Part shown: positions 26,628 to 35,716 of the stretch, in pieces
How the letters are laid out: each line of letters starts with the position of its first letter
Numbering within the stretch: the first letter of the stretch is position 1
NCBI GenBank assembly: GCA_029218425.1
Contig: JAQXRH010000085.1
Location: 1-37,175 of the forward strand
From: Bacteroidales bacterium
GTDB taxonomy: Bacteria > Bacteroidota > Bacteroidia > Bacteroidales > Muribaculaceae
Reading direction: 5' to 3'
Length of the DNA: 37,175 nt
Made by a program: the position numbers and the translations under genes
The notes under the pieces: generated by a model
What the model was told of the DNA's origin: nothing
The model's database searches: none
The model's input: the letters and a program-made list of their open reading frames with translations, nothing else

Positions 26628-27069
26628 GTACAAAACGGGGCACATGCGTGATGGCAGTAACTTCATGTTCACAAACAATTAGTCTTACATCAGCATATTA
26701 CTGAACAAAGACTCACATGTTGGCTACGGCCAAATGCGGGAGTAAGATAGTAAGTGGTAAAAATTAAACTTTGGACCTAAAAAGAATTGTTTCTTCAATC
26801 ACTTTTCATAAATTTGCATTTGCTGTTGGACTCTAAATCCCAGAATTATCAAATAAAGCGTAGATTTTAGCCTTATTTATATTTTCGGAAATTACAATGG
26901 TTGCTGAAAATAAAATCTTCGTCATTGATTTTCTTTCAATTTTTGACGAAGATAAAGAATAACGAGCGCGTGGCATCTACGCGGTGGCGCTTTCGTTAAT
27001 CGAGGAGAGGCCTCTATGTTGAGGTCTCAAGTGCAATCTCAACAAATTTCATAACGCAGATTGGTAAAT
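26628..27069. other. AT-rich spacer before the AlbA_2 gene
   Basis: Contains a -7 promoter element at 26809-26816 and an inverted repeat ATCTTCGTCA (26915-26924) / TGACGAAGAT (26944-26953), which could be a leader hairpin or operator. The long leader (about 250 nt) has no protein-like small frame. Composition changes sharply here from the core genes to the left. Confidence 0.5.
26809..26816 (+). promoter_or_regulatory. Possible -7 element for the AlbA_2 gene
   Basis: TAAATTTG, followed by C, matches the Bacteroidota -7 consensus about 250 nt upstream of the gene. No TTTG lies at -33 spacing. In an AT-rich region such a match can arise by chance. Confidence 0.35.
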
Positions 27070-28962
27070 ATGAAGGATTTCGAAAAATACAACTCGTTAC
27101 ATGATTATCTTGACGCCCTTATGGCCGACAAGGAGACAGAGCATGTAGAATTTAAACATGGGAAGGGAGGGTTTCCTATAAAAGGGGTAAAAGAGACTTA
27201 CTCTTCCTTTGCAAACACGGAGGGTGGTGTCATCGTAATCGGAGTAAAAGAAAAGGATGGTAATTTTTATCCTGAGGGTCTTAGTGCAGATAATATCCGT
27301 GATTATGAGAAGATATTCTGGGATATGATAAATGACCCGAAGCAAGTGAGCAGAAATATCCTTACCAATAATGATGTTATAAAAGGAGAATACAATGGGA
27401 ATCACTTTATTCTGATATCCGTACCGCGAGCTTCACGAGAAGAGCGGCCGATATATATCGGGGTGGATGCACTGCGAGGCACATATAGGAGAAACGACAG
27501 TGGGGATTATCTATGTAGAGATTGGGAGGTATCTCTAATGCTCTCAGAGAAACGGCCTGATTTAGCAATGGATTACGAAATTCAAGAAGGATTTACTTTT
27601 GATGATATAGATCCGGAGTCATTAAGAGCTTACCGACAGTTGTTTGTCAACCTTAAGCCGTCGCACCCATGGGCTTCAGATGATGATTTAGGGCTCTTAC
27701 GCCATTTAAAGGCCTATCGTAAAGACAGGAAAAGCGGGAAGGAAGGTTTGACTTTGGCAGGGCTGCTGATGTTTGGTAAGTATGATTCAATAATAGAAGC
27801 CCTACCTCATTATATGATTGATTATAGAGAGTATCGCCCCGGCCAAGAGAGATGGAGCGATAGAATCTATAGCGATGGATCATGGGAAGCAAATCTTTTT
27901 CAGATTTACAGACGTCTATTGCCAAAACTTCAAAGTTTCCTACCGACCCCATTCAAATTGGATGGGAATATCAGGCAAGACGACACAAAAATTCATAAGG
28001 GGTTACGTGAAGCCTTTATAAATTTTTGTGTCCATCCACTTTACCAAAGTGATACTAAACTCATTATCATTAAACGACCGACTGAAATTATATTCTCCAA
28101 TCCCGGCACCATGCTTGTGTCCAAAGAGCAGTTCTATAGTGGTGGATATTCAGTGTGTAGGAATCCCGCTATTCAAACTATGTTTACTCTGATAGGCGTT
28201 GCGGAAAAGGCTGGTAGTGGGTCTGATACAATTATTCAAGGTTGGAAGGAAGCTAATTTCAGGTTGCCAATTATTACTGAGATGGGAGAGCCTAATAGAG
28301 TCGAGTTAGTGCTTCCACTTGAGTCAATATTATCGAAAGAGATAGAACAGAAGCTTTATCAATTATTTGGGGAGAAAAGCAAACGATTATCTCATGATGA
28401 ATTACTCACAATGGCAATGGCTATCTCCATGCGATCAGTTTCTAATTCTCTCCTTCAACATTATCTTGATCTTCATCGTGCTGACATCACCACCCTATTG
28501 AGAGGGCTTTGTAGGGATGGATTACTTATCGCTTCGGGGTTTGGCAGGGGGACTATTTACTCATTGAACACCAAATTTGATGGTTTTGAAGGGATACAAA
28601 AAGAAGTACCTTCTAAAAATGACAAACAGGTAGTTACAGATAGTAATCTCGGGGGATTGGCTGATGGCGTTACATGCAATGTTGCAAGCAATGTTGCAAG
28701 TAATGTTGCAAGTAATGTTGCAAGTAAATCTCGTAATAGGCGTAATTATAAAGAATTGTGTTTACTCATCGTAGAGTTTTGTAAAACCTGGAAGACGCGG
28801 CAGGAAATCGCTATTGCATTATGCTATAAGTCTGATTATTTGCGTAATAACGTTCTGCCTAGAATGGTAGCCGATGGTTACTTGGAAAAATTGGATAAAA
28901 AAGTTGCTACTAATCCAGAGCAAAAATATCGTGCTACAGATATTGGCAAAAAGCTTAAATAA
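27070..28962 (+). CDS. AlbA_2/Schlafen-type ATP-binding protein with NVAS repeats
   Basis: A 630-aa putative regulator. The N-terminus (about 18-140) is an AlbA_2 (Schlafen AlbA_2-like) domain: ETEHVEFKHGKGG, then SSFANTEGGVIVIGVKE. The middle (about 200-425) fits the helicase-like/HATPase_c_4 region of this family, including GLTLAGLLMFGKYDSI, LREAFINFCVHP, IFSNPGTMLVS and GVAEKAGSGSDTI. A linker holds four NVAS repeats (537-552), then a C-terminal winged-helix-like domain (about 555-630). The start is the ATG at 27070; a TTG three codons upstream is less likely. Its base composition is clearly AT-richer than the flanking core genes, which suggests horizontal acquisition. Function is unproven; related proteins appear in phage-defence and regulatory contexts. 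Confidence 0.87.
   Translation: MKDFEKYNSLHDYLDALMADKETEHVEFKHGKGGFPIKGVKETYSSFANTEGGVIVIGVKEKDGNFYPEGLSADNIRDYEKIFWDMINDPKQVSRNILTNNDVIKGEYNGNHFILISVPRASREERPIYIGVDALRGTYRRNDSGDYLCRDWEVSLMLSEKRPDLAMDYEIQEGFTFDDIDPESLRAYRQLFVNLKPSHPWASDDDLGLLRHLKAYRKDRKSGKEGLTLAGLLMFGKYDSIIEALPHYMIDYREYRPGQERWSDRIYSDGSWEANLFQIYRRLLPKLQSFLPTPFKLDGNIRQDDTKIHKGLREAFINFCVHPLYQSDTKLIIIKRPTEIIFSNPGTMLVSKEQFYSGGYSVCRNPAIQTMFTLIGVAEKAGSGSDTIIQGWKEANFRLPIITEMGEPNRVELVLPLESILSKEIEQKLYQLFGEKSKRLSHDELLTMAMAISMRSVSNSLLQHYLDLHRADITTLLRGLCRDGLLIASGFGRGTIYSLNTKFDGFEGIQKEVPSKNDKQVVTDSNLGGLADGVTCNVASNVASNVASNVASKSRNRRNYKELCLLIVEFCKTWKTRQEIAIALCYKSDYLRNNVLPRMVADGYLEKLDKKVATNPEQKYRATDIGKKLK
28678..28725 (+). repeat. Four in-frame 12-bp repeats in the AlbA_2 gene
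   Basis: Four head-to-tail copies of AATGTTGCAAGY encode NVAS NVAS NVAS NVAS. Only the third-position C/T of the first unit differs. Since 12 is a multiple of three, gain or loss of units keeps the reading frame and alters linker length only. Confidence 0.95.
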
Positions 28963-29417
28963 TCATGAGGAAGAAATCGTAAAAACGCAACCGATTATGA
29001 CCGATTGAGAGCATAACACACATATAATCAGAACCGACTGTCATGGCATTGATTTATCAAGCAACTTTTATATTCCAATTTGGCACAAATGATGGAAATT
29101 ATATCATTAGTGTACTATAGGCTTGTTTAACAGCTATTCGGGGTGATTTTTCATTGATAAGCTCCCATCTCAGCAATTGTGATTGCGGTCTCAGGGGGGA
29201 TAATAGTTTTTACTTATACCACAACAAGACGACTCTCCGAGGCTAAAACGGAGGGAGTCGGGCACCTACCCCCAAGCTGAAGTATAGGGTTAACCATAAA
29301 GCCATGTCTCCGACATGGATAGCGGAGAGGGTGGTGGCAAAATAGTCAGAATTTCCACAAATGTGGGTGAAATGGCTTAGGTGGAGAAAAAAAGGATAAT
29401 TTTTGTTATTTATTGCT
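28963..29417. other. Spacer with small hairpins between AlbA_2 and PCMD genes
   Basis: No gene is recognised. Possible structures are a stem at 29230-29260 (CGACTCTCCG with CGGAGGGAGTCG, 2-nt bulge), GGTTAACC near 29290, and a perfect 7-bp stem with 3-nt loop at 29302-29318 (CCATGTC/GACATGG). These could be terminators or a structured RNA. The minus strand has a 34-codon open stretch at about 29100-29210 without a start codon in context; I do not call it a gene. Confidence 0.4.
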
Positions 29418-29425
29418 TATCTTTG
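29418..29425 (+). promoter_or_regulatory. -7 element before the PCMD gene
   Basis: TATCTTTG, followed by C, identical to the speA and pyrG elements. It directly abuts the 17-bp tandem repeats, so transcription should begin within the first repeat unit. Confidence 0.5.
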
Positions 29426-29508
29426 CGTTGGTTATAATGAAACATTGGTTATTATGATACGTTAGTTATTAATACGTTGGTTATTATGATGCGTTGGTTA
29501 TAATAATC
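29426..29508 (+). repeat. 17-bp tandem repeats forming the leader of the PCMD gene
   Basis: Five head-to-tail units related to CGTTGGTTATTATGATG begin at 29426, 29443, 29460 (15 bp), 29475 and 29492. They lie between the -7 element and the start codon and make up most of the predicted 5' leader. Confidence 0.85.
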
Positions 29509-29562
29509 AAAGGGAAATAAACGAAATGAACTAAAATAGACTAAGGAAAGGATAATAGCAAA

Positions 29563-30546
29563 ATGCGAAAGAAAAGTATATCGAGATATGGGATGGGATT
29601 GGCACTTGCGATATGTATAACTACGTCAATGACAGCCTTTTCGCAAGGGCGAATAGAGTATTTCAAATATGGGGATTTCAATAGCTGGATAACCAGAGAG
29701 ATACCGGAGTCGGCGATCATAGGCGGGAAGAAGAAAACGCTGTATGAGATAGGGCCGACGCGTACGATAGAGGGTGCGAAGGCTTATGTCAACGAAGGGG
29801 GTTCGCCGTGGGCTACATCAAATGTATATGCCAAGATGATGGGTATAACGAAAGGAAGCTGCGCAGTGCTGCCCGACACGCGAAGCGGGAGCAACAAATG
29901 TGCGAAGCTGACCACGATAATGGAGCGTTGCCGTGCGGTGGGGATGGTAAATATCGACGTGTTGGTAGCCGGGTCGATATTTTTAGGGAAGATGTTGGAG
30001 CCGATAGGATCGACATCGGAGCCATATAGCAAGATGGATATGGGAGTGCCGTTCACGAAGCGACCGAAAGCGTTGGTGCTTGACTATAAGTTGAGCATAC
30101 CGGAGAATGCGGAGCGAGTATATTCGAGCGGATTCGGGAAGAAGAAGAAGCTGCCGGGGCATGAGGAAGCCGAGGTGATGGTATTGCTTCAACGTCGGTG
30201 GGAGGATGCCAATGGCAATATCTACGCCAAGCGCGTAGGGACTGCTCGTGAGCGGTTTGGCAAGACGACAGCGGGGTGGGTTAATGGCCACAAGATAGCC
30301 ATCAGATATGGGGACATAAGTGGCGAGGCCGACTACAAGCCTTACATGGGGCTGTTATCAGAGGAGAAGAGCTACTACGCTCGCAATAGTAAGGGGAAGA
30401 TGGTGCCAGTCAGGGAGATAGGATGGGACAGCAGCGATGCCGAGCCGACGCATTTGATAGTAATGGTATCGGCGGCATCGGGCGAGGCATATACGGGGAC
30501 GTTGGGGTTGACCCTTTGGATAGACAATGTGGGGATGGCGTACTAA
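29563..30546 (+). CDS. Secreted PCMD-domain protein
   Basis: A 327-aa exported protein with the putative carbohydrate metabolism (PCMD) domain seen in Bacteroidota. A signal peptide (about 1-27, ending TAFSQ) is followed by FKYGDFNSWI, typical of the domain's start. GVPFTKRPKALVLDYKLS (about 160-178), an EVMVLLQRRW strand and the C-terminal sequence HLIVMVSAASGEAYTG with LTLWIDNVGMAY complete the pattern. There is no clear lipobox (the region before cleavage lacks Cys). PCMD proteins are thought to bind glycans or other surface ligands; substrate is unknown. It is monocistronic with its own promoter and lies upstream of, not within, the efflux operon. Confidence 0.75.
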   Translation: MRKKSISRYGMGLALAICITTSMTAFSQGRIEYFKYGDFNSWITREIPESAIIGGKKKTLYEIGPTRTIEGAKAYVNEGGSPWATSNVYAKMMGITKGSCAVLPDTRSGSNKCAKLTTIMERCRAVGMVNIDVLVAGSIFLGKMLEPIGSTSEPYSKMDMGVPFTKRPKALVLDYKLSIPENAERVYSSGFGKKKKLPGHEEAEVMVLLQRRWEDANGNIYAKRVGTARERFGKTTAGWVNGHKIAIRYGDISGEADYKPYMGLLSEEKSYYARNSKGKMVPVREIGWDSSDAEPTHLIVMVSAASGEAYTGTLGLTLWIDNVGMAY

Positions 30547-30952
30547 ATAAAGTTAAAGGAAACATCTTTTAGTAGAATTTGTGCGTTTTTCGCCGCATTT
30601 GTTAGTAATTTTGCATATTAAAAAGGCTCATATTGACTACAATAGGGGGTCGTGTGAGACAAAGCGAAATGTGCAAGTAGCGAGGCGGCCAGGGATGGGG
30701 CAATGGGGCGAGAGCTACAATGCATCAGGAGCTGAGAATCTGGCGATTATAATAGCCTCGGGGAATATGATAACGAGTAGGTATAATCGGAGGAATAACA
30801 TGGCGATTAAACAGATTCGGAATAAATAGCATAATGAGCAAAAGAATCGGTAGATAAAGAAAACATAGCGATTAGAAACAGTATCAAACAACAACATAGG
30901 GATTAAAAAAATTGAATCGAAAATAGTAACAGAGAAACAGTATAAAAAAGGA
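30547..30952. other. Long leader/spacer upstream of the RND efflux operon
   Basis: A 406-bp non-coding stretch with one plausible -7 element near its left end. The right half is A-rich with repeated GCGATTA-, AACAGTAT- and GGGATTA-like words. An 82-codon open frame (30581-30829) lacks any signal of being a gene. No regulator gene (TetR, AraC, MarR) adjoins the operon here. Confidence 0.5.
30606..30613 (+). promoter_or_regulatory. Possible -7 element for the efflux operon
   Basis: TAATTTTG, followed by C, fits TAnnTTTG. The nearest TTTG upstream (30578-30581) gives a 24-nt spacer, longer than usual. If used, the leader to the adaptor gene would be about 340 nt. Confidence 0.4.
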
Positions 30953-32140
30953 ATGAAACGAGTAATCACAACCAAAGCGACCGCCACGATGATGGCCGTA
31001 GCATTAATGACAACCGTGTCATGCTCAAGCAATGGAGAACAAGCGCAGCAGGCTCAAGCGCCGGCCATTGCGACCCAGACGGTAGCCTACAGTGCGATTG
31101 ATCTATCGCAGGCCTACCCAGCGACAATCAAAGGTAAGACCGACATAGAGATACGCCCGCAGGTGTCGGGGTTCATCACGCAAGTGCTTGTCGACGAAGG
31201 ACAGCGCGTGCATAAGGGTCAGACCCTATTTGTGCTTGACCAGGTACAATACCAGGCAGCTGTAGACCAAGCTACTGCATCGGTGAATGCGGCAGAGACT
31301 ACATTGAAATCGGCACAGCTTACCGCCGACCAGAAGCAAGCCCTATTTGACAAGAATATCATATCGGAATATGAAAATCAGTTGGCCAAGAACGACCTTG
31401 CGAATGCGAAATCTAACCTTGCCACGGCCAAGGCAGCGTTGACGTCGGCCCGCAAGAACCTTGCGTACACGGTGGTAACCGCACCGAGCGCAGGCGTGAT
31501 AGGTACGATACCGTTCCGTGAGGGGTCGCTTGCGTCGCCGTCGATGGCTCAGGCGTTGACCACAGTCAGCGACAACTCGCAGGTGTATGCCTACTTTTCG
31601 TTGACCGAGCGAGACATATTGAATATGACCGAGAATGGCACGAAATCGTTGGAGGAGCAGATAGCCCAGATGCCGGCTGTGCAATTGCAGTTGTCGGATG
31701 GCAGCATCTTCCCCGTAGAGGGTAAAGTAGCGACCGTTTCGGGAGTCATTGGAGCCGGGACCGGAGCAGCCACGGTAAGGGCATTGTTTGACAATCCCAA
31801 CGGCATGCTTCGTTCGGGATCGACGGGCCAGATAATCATACCGATGCACGAAGAGAACGCCATAGTAATACCTCAGAAAGCCACCTTTGAGCTTCAGGAC
31901 CGCAAGTTCGTGTATGTGGTAGGCGATTCCAACAAGCTGGTATCTACTCCGATTACGATATCGAAGGTAAACGACGGGAAGATCTACGTGGTGACATCGG
32001 GACTTGAGGCCGGCAATGTGATAGCAATAGAAGGCGTAGGCAACAAGTTGCGTCCCGACATGGTAATTGTCCCGGTGGATGCAGCGGCACAGGCAGCACA
32101 GGCAGGCGAGCAAGGAGCTCAGCAGGCGCCACAGGAATAA
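30953..32140 (+). CDS. RND efflux periplasmic adaptor (AcrA/MexA type), lipoprotein
   Basis: A 395-aa membrane fusion protein linking the RND pump to the outer membrane channel. The signal peptide ends in lipobox TTVSC with Cys24. The lipoyl half-motif IEIRPQVSGFITQVLVDEGQ (62-81 region) is followed by a coiled-coil hairpin (about 100-170; ATASVNAAETTLKSAQ, then ALFDKNIISEYENQLAKN). The second lipoyl half, VVTAPSAGVIGTIPFREG, and the beta-barrel and membrane-proximal domains complete the fold. The tail is Ala/Gln-rich (AAQAAQAGEQGAQQAPQE). The permease gene follows after 178 nt and the outer membrane factor after that, giving a complete pump. Confidence 0.95.
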   Translation: MKRVITTKATATMMAVALMTTVSCSSNGEQAQQAQAPAIATQTVAYSAIDLSQAYPATIKGKTDIEIRPQVSGFITQVLVDEGQRVHKGQTLFVLDQVQYQAAVDQATASVNAAETTLKSAQLTADQKQALFDKNIISEYENQLAKNDLANAKSNLATAKAALTSARKNLAYTVVTAPSAGVIGTIPFREGSLASPSMAQALTTVSDNSQVYAYFSLTERDILNMTENGTKSLEEQIAQMPAVQLQLSDGSIFPVEGKVATVSGVIGAGTGAATVRALFDNPNGMLRSGSTGQIIIPMHEENAIVIPQKATFELQDRKFVYVVGDSNKLVSTPITISKVNDGKIYVVTSGLEAGNVIAIEGVGNKLRPDMVIVPVDAAAQAAQAGEQGAQQAPQE

Positions 32141-32318
32141 TAGACAGGGAGCAAAACGCTACCAAAAGGAAAAAAGAAAAAGGAAAGCCTAAAGCCGGCG
32201 TGGCGTGGTGGGGAAAAAGAGTCGTCGACAAGGAAATGAGATGACACCGGCCACAGCGTTGCCGCCGAGTGATAGGCAATAAAGCAAAACAATATTAACA
32301 GGAAATATTCCACACGAA

Positions 32319-35300
32319 ATGAAGCTTGATACGTTTATAAACCGTCCGGTACTATCGACGGTAATTTCAATATTCATCGTGCTGTTGGGATTTATCGGGT
32401 TGACCTCCCTACCCGTGACCCAATATCCCGACATAGCGCCGCCAACAATCGCGGTATCAACGACATATACGGGAGCAAATGCCCAGGCAGTGCTTAACTC
32501 AGTGATAGCGCCGTTGGAAGAGTCGATAAATGGCGCCGAGGGCATGACCTACATGGAGTCGACAGCGACGAATACGGGGTCGGCCAACATCAACGTGTAT
32601 TTTGAGCAGGGATTTGATCCCGACATGGCAGCGGTAGACGTACAGAACCGCGTGGCGAAGGCGCAGAGCTTGCTGCCTGCGGAGGTGACGAAAGTGGGCG
32701 TGTTGACCCAGAAGCGCCAGACGTCGATGCTTATGGGCGTTTCGTTGTCGAACAAGCCCGGCTACGATTACACGGCCGAGTTCATTGACAACTATATGAA
32801 GATAAACGTCATCCCGATGTTGCAGCGTGTGCATGGCGTTGGCGACGTGATGAGTTTCGGTGCCGACTATTCGATGCGCATATGGCTTAAGCCCGATGTG
32901 ATGGCCCAGTACAACTTGATGCCGTCGGATGTGTCGGCAGCGTTGGCAGAGCAGAACATAGAGGCAGCACCAGGAGCCTTCGGCGAGCAGGGGAACCAGA
33001 CGTTCCAGTACACGATGAAATATCGTGGACGCCTGTCGCAGCCCGAAGAGTTTGAAGACATTGTGATTCGCGCCAACAGCAATGGACAGGTGTTGCGATT
33101 GGGCGACATAGCCGATGTAGAGCTTGGCAAGGTGCAATACGGATTTGAGTGTACGCTCAATGGCGAGACAGCCACGATGTGTATCATATTCCAGACGGCA
33201 GGGTCGAATGCAACGCAGATCATCAACGACTGTATAGCAGAGGTAGAAAAGATGCGCGCCGACTTGCCGCCAGGCTTGGAGTTTGACATACCGATGAACA
33301 ACAACGACTTCTTGTATGCGTCGATACATGAGGTAATCAAGACATTGCTTGAAGCGTTTGTGTTGGTGTTCTTCGTGGTGTATATCTTCTTGCAGGACAT
33401 GCGTTCGACATTGATACCAGCGATAGCGATACCGGTGGCGTTGATAGGTACGTTCTTCATGATGAAAGCGATAGGGTTCTCGGTGAACCTTATCACCTTG
33501 TCGGCTTTGGTACTTGCGATAGCGATAGTGGTGGACGACGCGATAGTGGTGGTCGAGGCAGTGCATGCGAAGCTCGACCAGGGCTATAAGAGTTCGCGCA
33601 AGGCGTCGATAGATGCGATGAGCGAGATAGCGTCGGCGCTAATTTCAATCACGTTGGTGATGATGCTTGTGTTCATTCCGGTATCGTTCATGTCGGGTAC
33701 CTCGGGCGTGTTCTACCAGCAGTTTGGATTGACGATGGCGATAGCAATCGGTTTCTCGGCGTTGAATGCGTTGACATTGTCGCCGGCGCTGTGTGCGGTG
33801 TTCCTGAAGGCACATGACGACAATCGACCGGTGAAAGAGCGCATCGGCGAAGCTATATCGGAGGCAGGCAAGACCGTAGCGCAGGGCTACAAGCGCAGGT
33901 TCACAATCAACTTCCACCCGATGTTGACTTTGATATTTGTGATAGCTACGATATTGTTCATGATACTTGGATGGTTTAACGCCGCCGAGACGTGGAAGGT
34001 ACTTGTAGCTGTAGGCGTAGCGATATTGACCGTGTTCGGGATATTCAGTCCTCGATTCCACAAAGGGTTTGAGTCGGGTTACTCGAAATTGTTGAATGGT
34101 TATCGCAACATAATCAGCGGCATCAGCAAGTTGAAGCTGATAGCGTTAGGAGTGGTAGCCGGCGCAATAGTTCTCTTGGTAAGCTTGATGGCGAGCACGC
34201 CGTCGGGTTTGGTGCCAAACGAGGATACGGGTACACTGTTTGTGATGGTGGACATGCCCCCGGGCACATCGCAGGAGCGCACACTTGAGGTAATGAGCCA
34301 GGTAGACGGCATCATCATGTCGACGCCTGGAGTGAAATATAGCCAGAAAGTGGCAGGCTATAGCTTTATAGCCGGCCAGGGAGCTACCTACGGGACGTTC
34401 ATCGTGAAGTTGAAAGACTGGGAAGAGCGCACGCCAGAGCAGAGCGTTAACAATATTGTGATGCGCATCTATGGGATATGCGCCCAGACCATCAACGACG
34501 GACGTGTGGTAGCCTTTGCGCCGCCAATGATAACGGGATACTCCGTGACCAACGGATTTGAGGTTAAGATGCAGGACAAGACGGGAGGCGACATCAACGA
34601 ATTCTTCGGCATAGTGCAAGGATTTCTTGCCGAGCTTAACGCCCAGCCCGAGATTCAGACCGCCTACACGACCTTTAACCCCACGTTCCCGCAGTACCAG
34701 TTAGACATAGACGCAGCGAAAGCTAAGCAGGCCGGGTTGAGCCCGAGCACGATTTTGTCGACGTTGCAAGGCTACTACGGAGGTATGTATGTGTCGAACT
34801 TCAACCGATTCGGAAAGATCTACCGAGTGATGATGCAAGCTAATCCAGAGGCACGCGTGTCGCCCGAGACCTTGTCGAGCATCAAGGTGCGCAACGGCAA
34901 CGAAATGGCATCGATTGACAACTTCGTAAGCCTCAAGCGCGTGTATGGTCCTGACTTGTTGAACCGTTTCAACATGTTCCAGTCGATATCGGTGACCGGT
35001 AACCCGGCCGAGGGGTATTCTTCGGGGCAGGCATTGCAAGCCATAGAGCGCGTAGCAGCGAAGACGTTGCCACAGGGATATGGATATGAGTACGCCGGTA
35101 TGACCCGTGAGCAGGGTACGCAGTCGAGCAACCAGACGGCTATGATATTCGGGTTGTGTCTGTTGTTCGTATACCTGTTGCTGTCGGCACAATATGAAAG
35201 CTATATATTGCCGTTCGCAGTGTTGTTGTCGATACCGTTCGGTTTGATGGGGACATTCGTGTTTGCCAAGATATTTGGCGTGGAGAACAACATCTACTTG

Positions 35301-35693
35301 CAGATAGCGTTGATCATGCTCATCGGACTATTGGCAAAGAATGCGATATTGATTATCGAGTTTGCGCTTGAGCGTCGACGCACGGGAATGTCGATATTCA
35401 ATGCAGCCATACAGGGAGCAGCAGCCCGACTACGACCGATCTTGATGACCTCGTTGGCATTGGTAATCGGCTTGTTGCCATTGATGTTTGCCAACGGAGT
35501 AGGTGCAGTGGGCAACCGTACGCTTGGCACGGGCGCAATCGGAGGTATGTTGATAGGAATGGTACTGCAGATACTCTTCGTGCCGGCATTGTTCGTAATC
35601 TTCCAGAAGATACATGAGAAGATATCTCCGCTGAAGTGGAAGGACACCGACAACGACGGTATCAACTCAGAAATTGAGCAGTATTCACGCTGA
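32319..35693 (+). CDS. RND efflux permease (AcrB/HAE1 type) with extra membrane hairpin
   Basis: A 1124-aa proton-driven multidrug exporter of the inner membrane. The start MKLDTFINRPVLSTVISIF is typical. The proton-relay residues are present: Asp406 and Asp407 in AIVVDDAIVVVEA (TM4) and Lys1007 in GLLAKNAILIIEFA (TM10). Periplasmic pore and docking segments are collinear with AcrB. The protein is some 70-80 aa longer than AcrB. Much of the excess lies after TM6, where two additional hydrophobic segments (about 535-552 and 560-577) precede the usual amphipathic helix and TM7 (about 606-625). The ends are clean, with no frameshift. The outer membrane factor starts 23 nt later. Confidence 0.95.
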   Translation: MKLDTFINRPVLSTVISIFIVLLGFIGLTSLPVTQYPDIAPPTIAVSTTYTGANAQAVLNSVIAPLEESINGAEGMTYMESTATNTGSANINVYFEQGFDPDMAAVDVQNRVAKAQSLLPAEVTKVGVLTQKRQTSMLMGVSLSNKPGYDYTAEFIDNYMKINVIPMLQRVHGVGDVMSFGADYSMRIWLKPDVMAQYNLMPSDVSAALAEQNIEAAPGAFGEQGNQTFQYTMKYRGRLSQPEEFEDIVIRANSNGQVLRLGDIADVELGKVQYGFECTLNGETATMCIIFQTAGSNATQIINDCIAEVEKMRADLPPGLEFDIPMNNNDFLYASIHEVIKTLLEAFVLVFFVVYIFLQDMRSTLIPAIAIPVALIGTFFMMKAIGFSVNLITLSALVLAIAIVVDDAIVVVEAVHAKLDQGYKSSRKASIDAMSEIASALISITLVMMLVFIPVSFMSGTSGVFYQQFGLTMAIAIGFSALNALTLSPALCAVFLKAHDDNRPVKERIGEAISEAGKTVAQGYKRRFTINFHPMLTLIFVIATILFMILGWFNAAETWKVLVAVGVAILTVFGIFSPRFHKGFESGYSKLLNGYRNIISGISKLKLIALGVVAGAIVLLVSLMASTPSGLVPNEDTGTLFVMVDMPPGTSQERTLEVMSQVDGIIMSTPGVKYSQKVAGYSFIAGQGATYGTFIVKLKDWEERTPEQSVNNIVMRIYGICAQTINDGRVVAFAPPMITGYSVTNGFEVKMQDKTGGDINEFFGIVQGFLAELNAQPEIQTAYTTFNPTFPQYQLDIDAAKAKQAGLSPSTILSTLQGYYGGMYVSNFNRFGKIYRVMMQANPEARVSPETLSSIKVRNGNEMASIDNFVSLKRVYGPDLLNRFNMFQSISVTGNPAEGYSSGQALQAIERVAAKTLPQGYGYEYAGMTREQGTQSSNQTAMIFGLCLLFVYLLLSAQYESYILPFAVLLSIPFGLMGTFVFAKIFGVENNIYLQIALIMLIGLLAKNAILIIEFALERRRTGMSIFNAAIQGAAARLRPILMTSLALVIGLLPLMFANGVGAVGNRTLGTGAIGGMLIGMVLQILFVPALFVIFQKIHEKISPLKWKDTDNDGINSEIEQYSR

Positions 35694-35716
35694 AAATAAA
35701 GAAAAAAAGAATAATT

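Noticed and set aside
26820..26850. tRNA-like stretch (TTGGACTCTAAATCCC)
   Set aside because: It resembles an anticodon-loop region, but no matching acceptor, D or T arms can be drawn around it.
28678..28725. Phase-variable on/off switch in the AlbA_2 gene
   Set aside because: The unit is 12 bp, so unit gain or loss does not shift the reading frame; only length variation is expected.
29100..29210. 34-codon minus-strand open stretch as a gene remnant
   Set aside because: No convincing start, too short, and no family recognised; expected by chance in AT-rich DNA.
30581..30829. 82-codon plus-strand open frame before the efflux operon
   Set aside because: No protein-like pattern, and it overlaps the probable promoter and A-rich leader.
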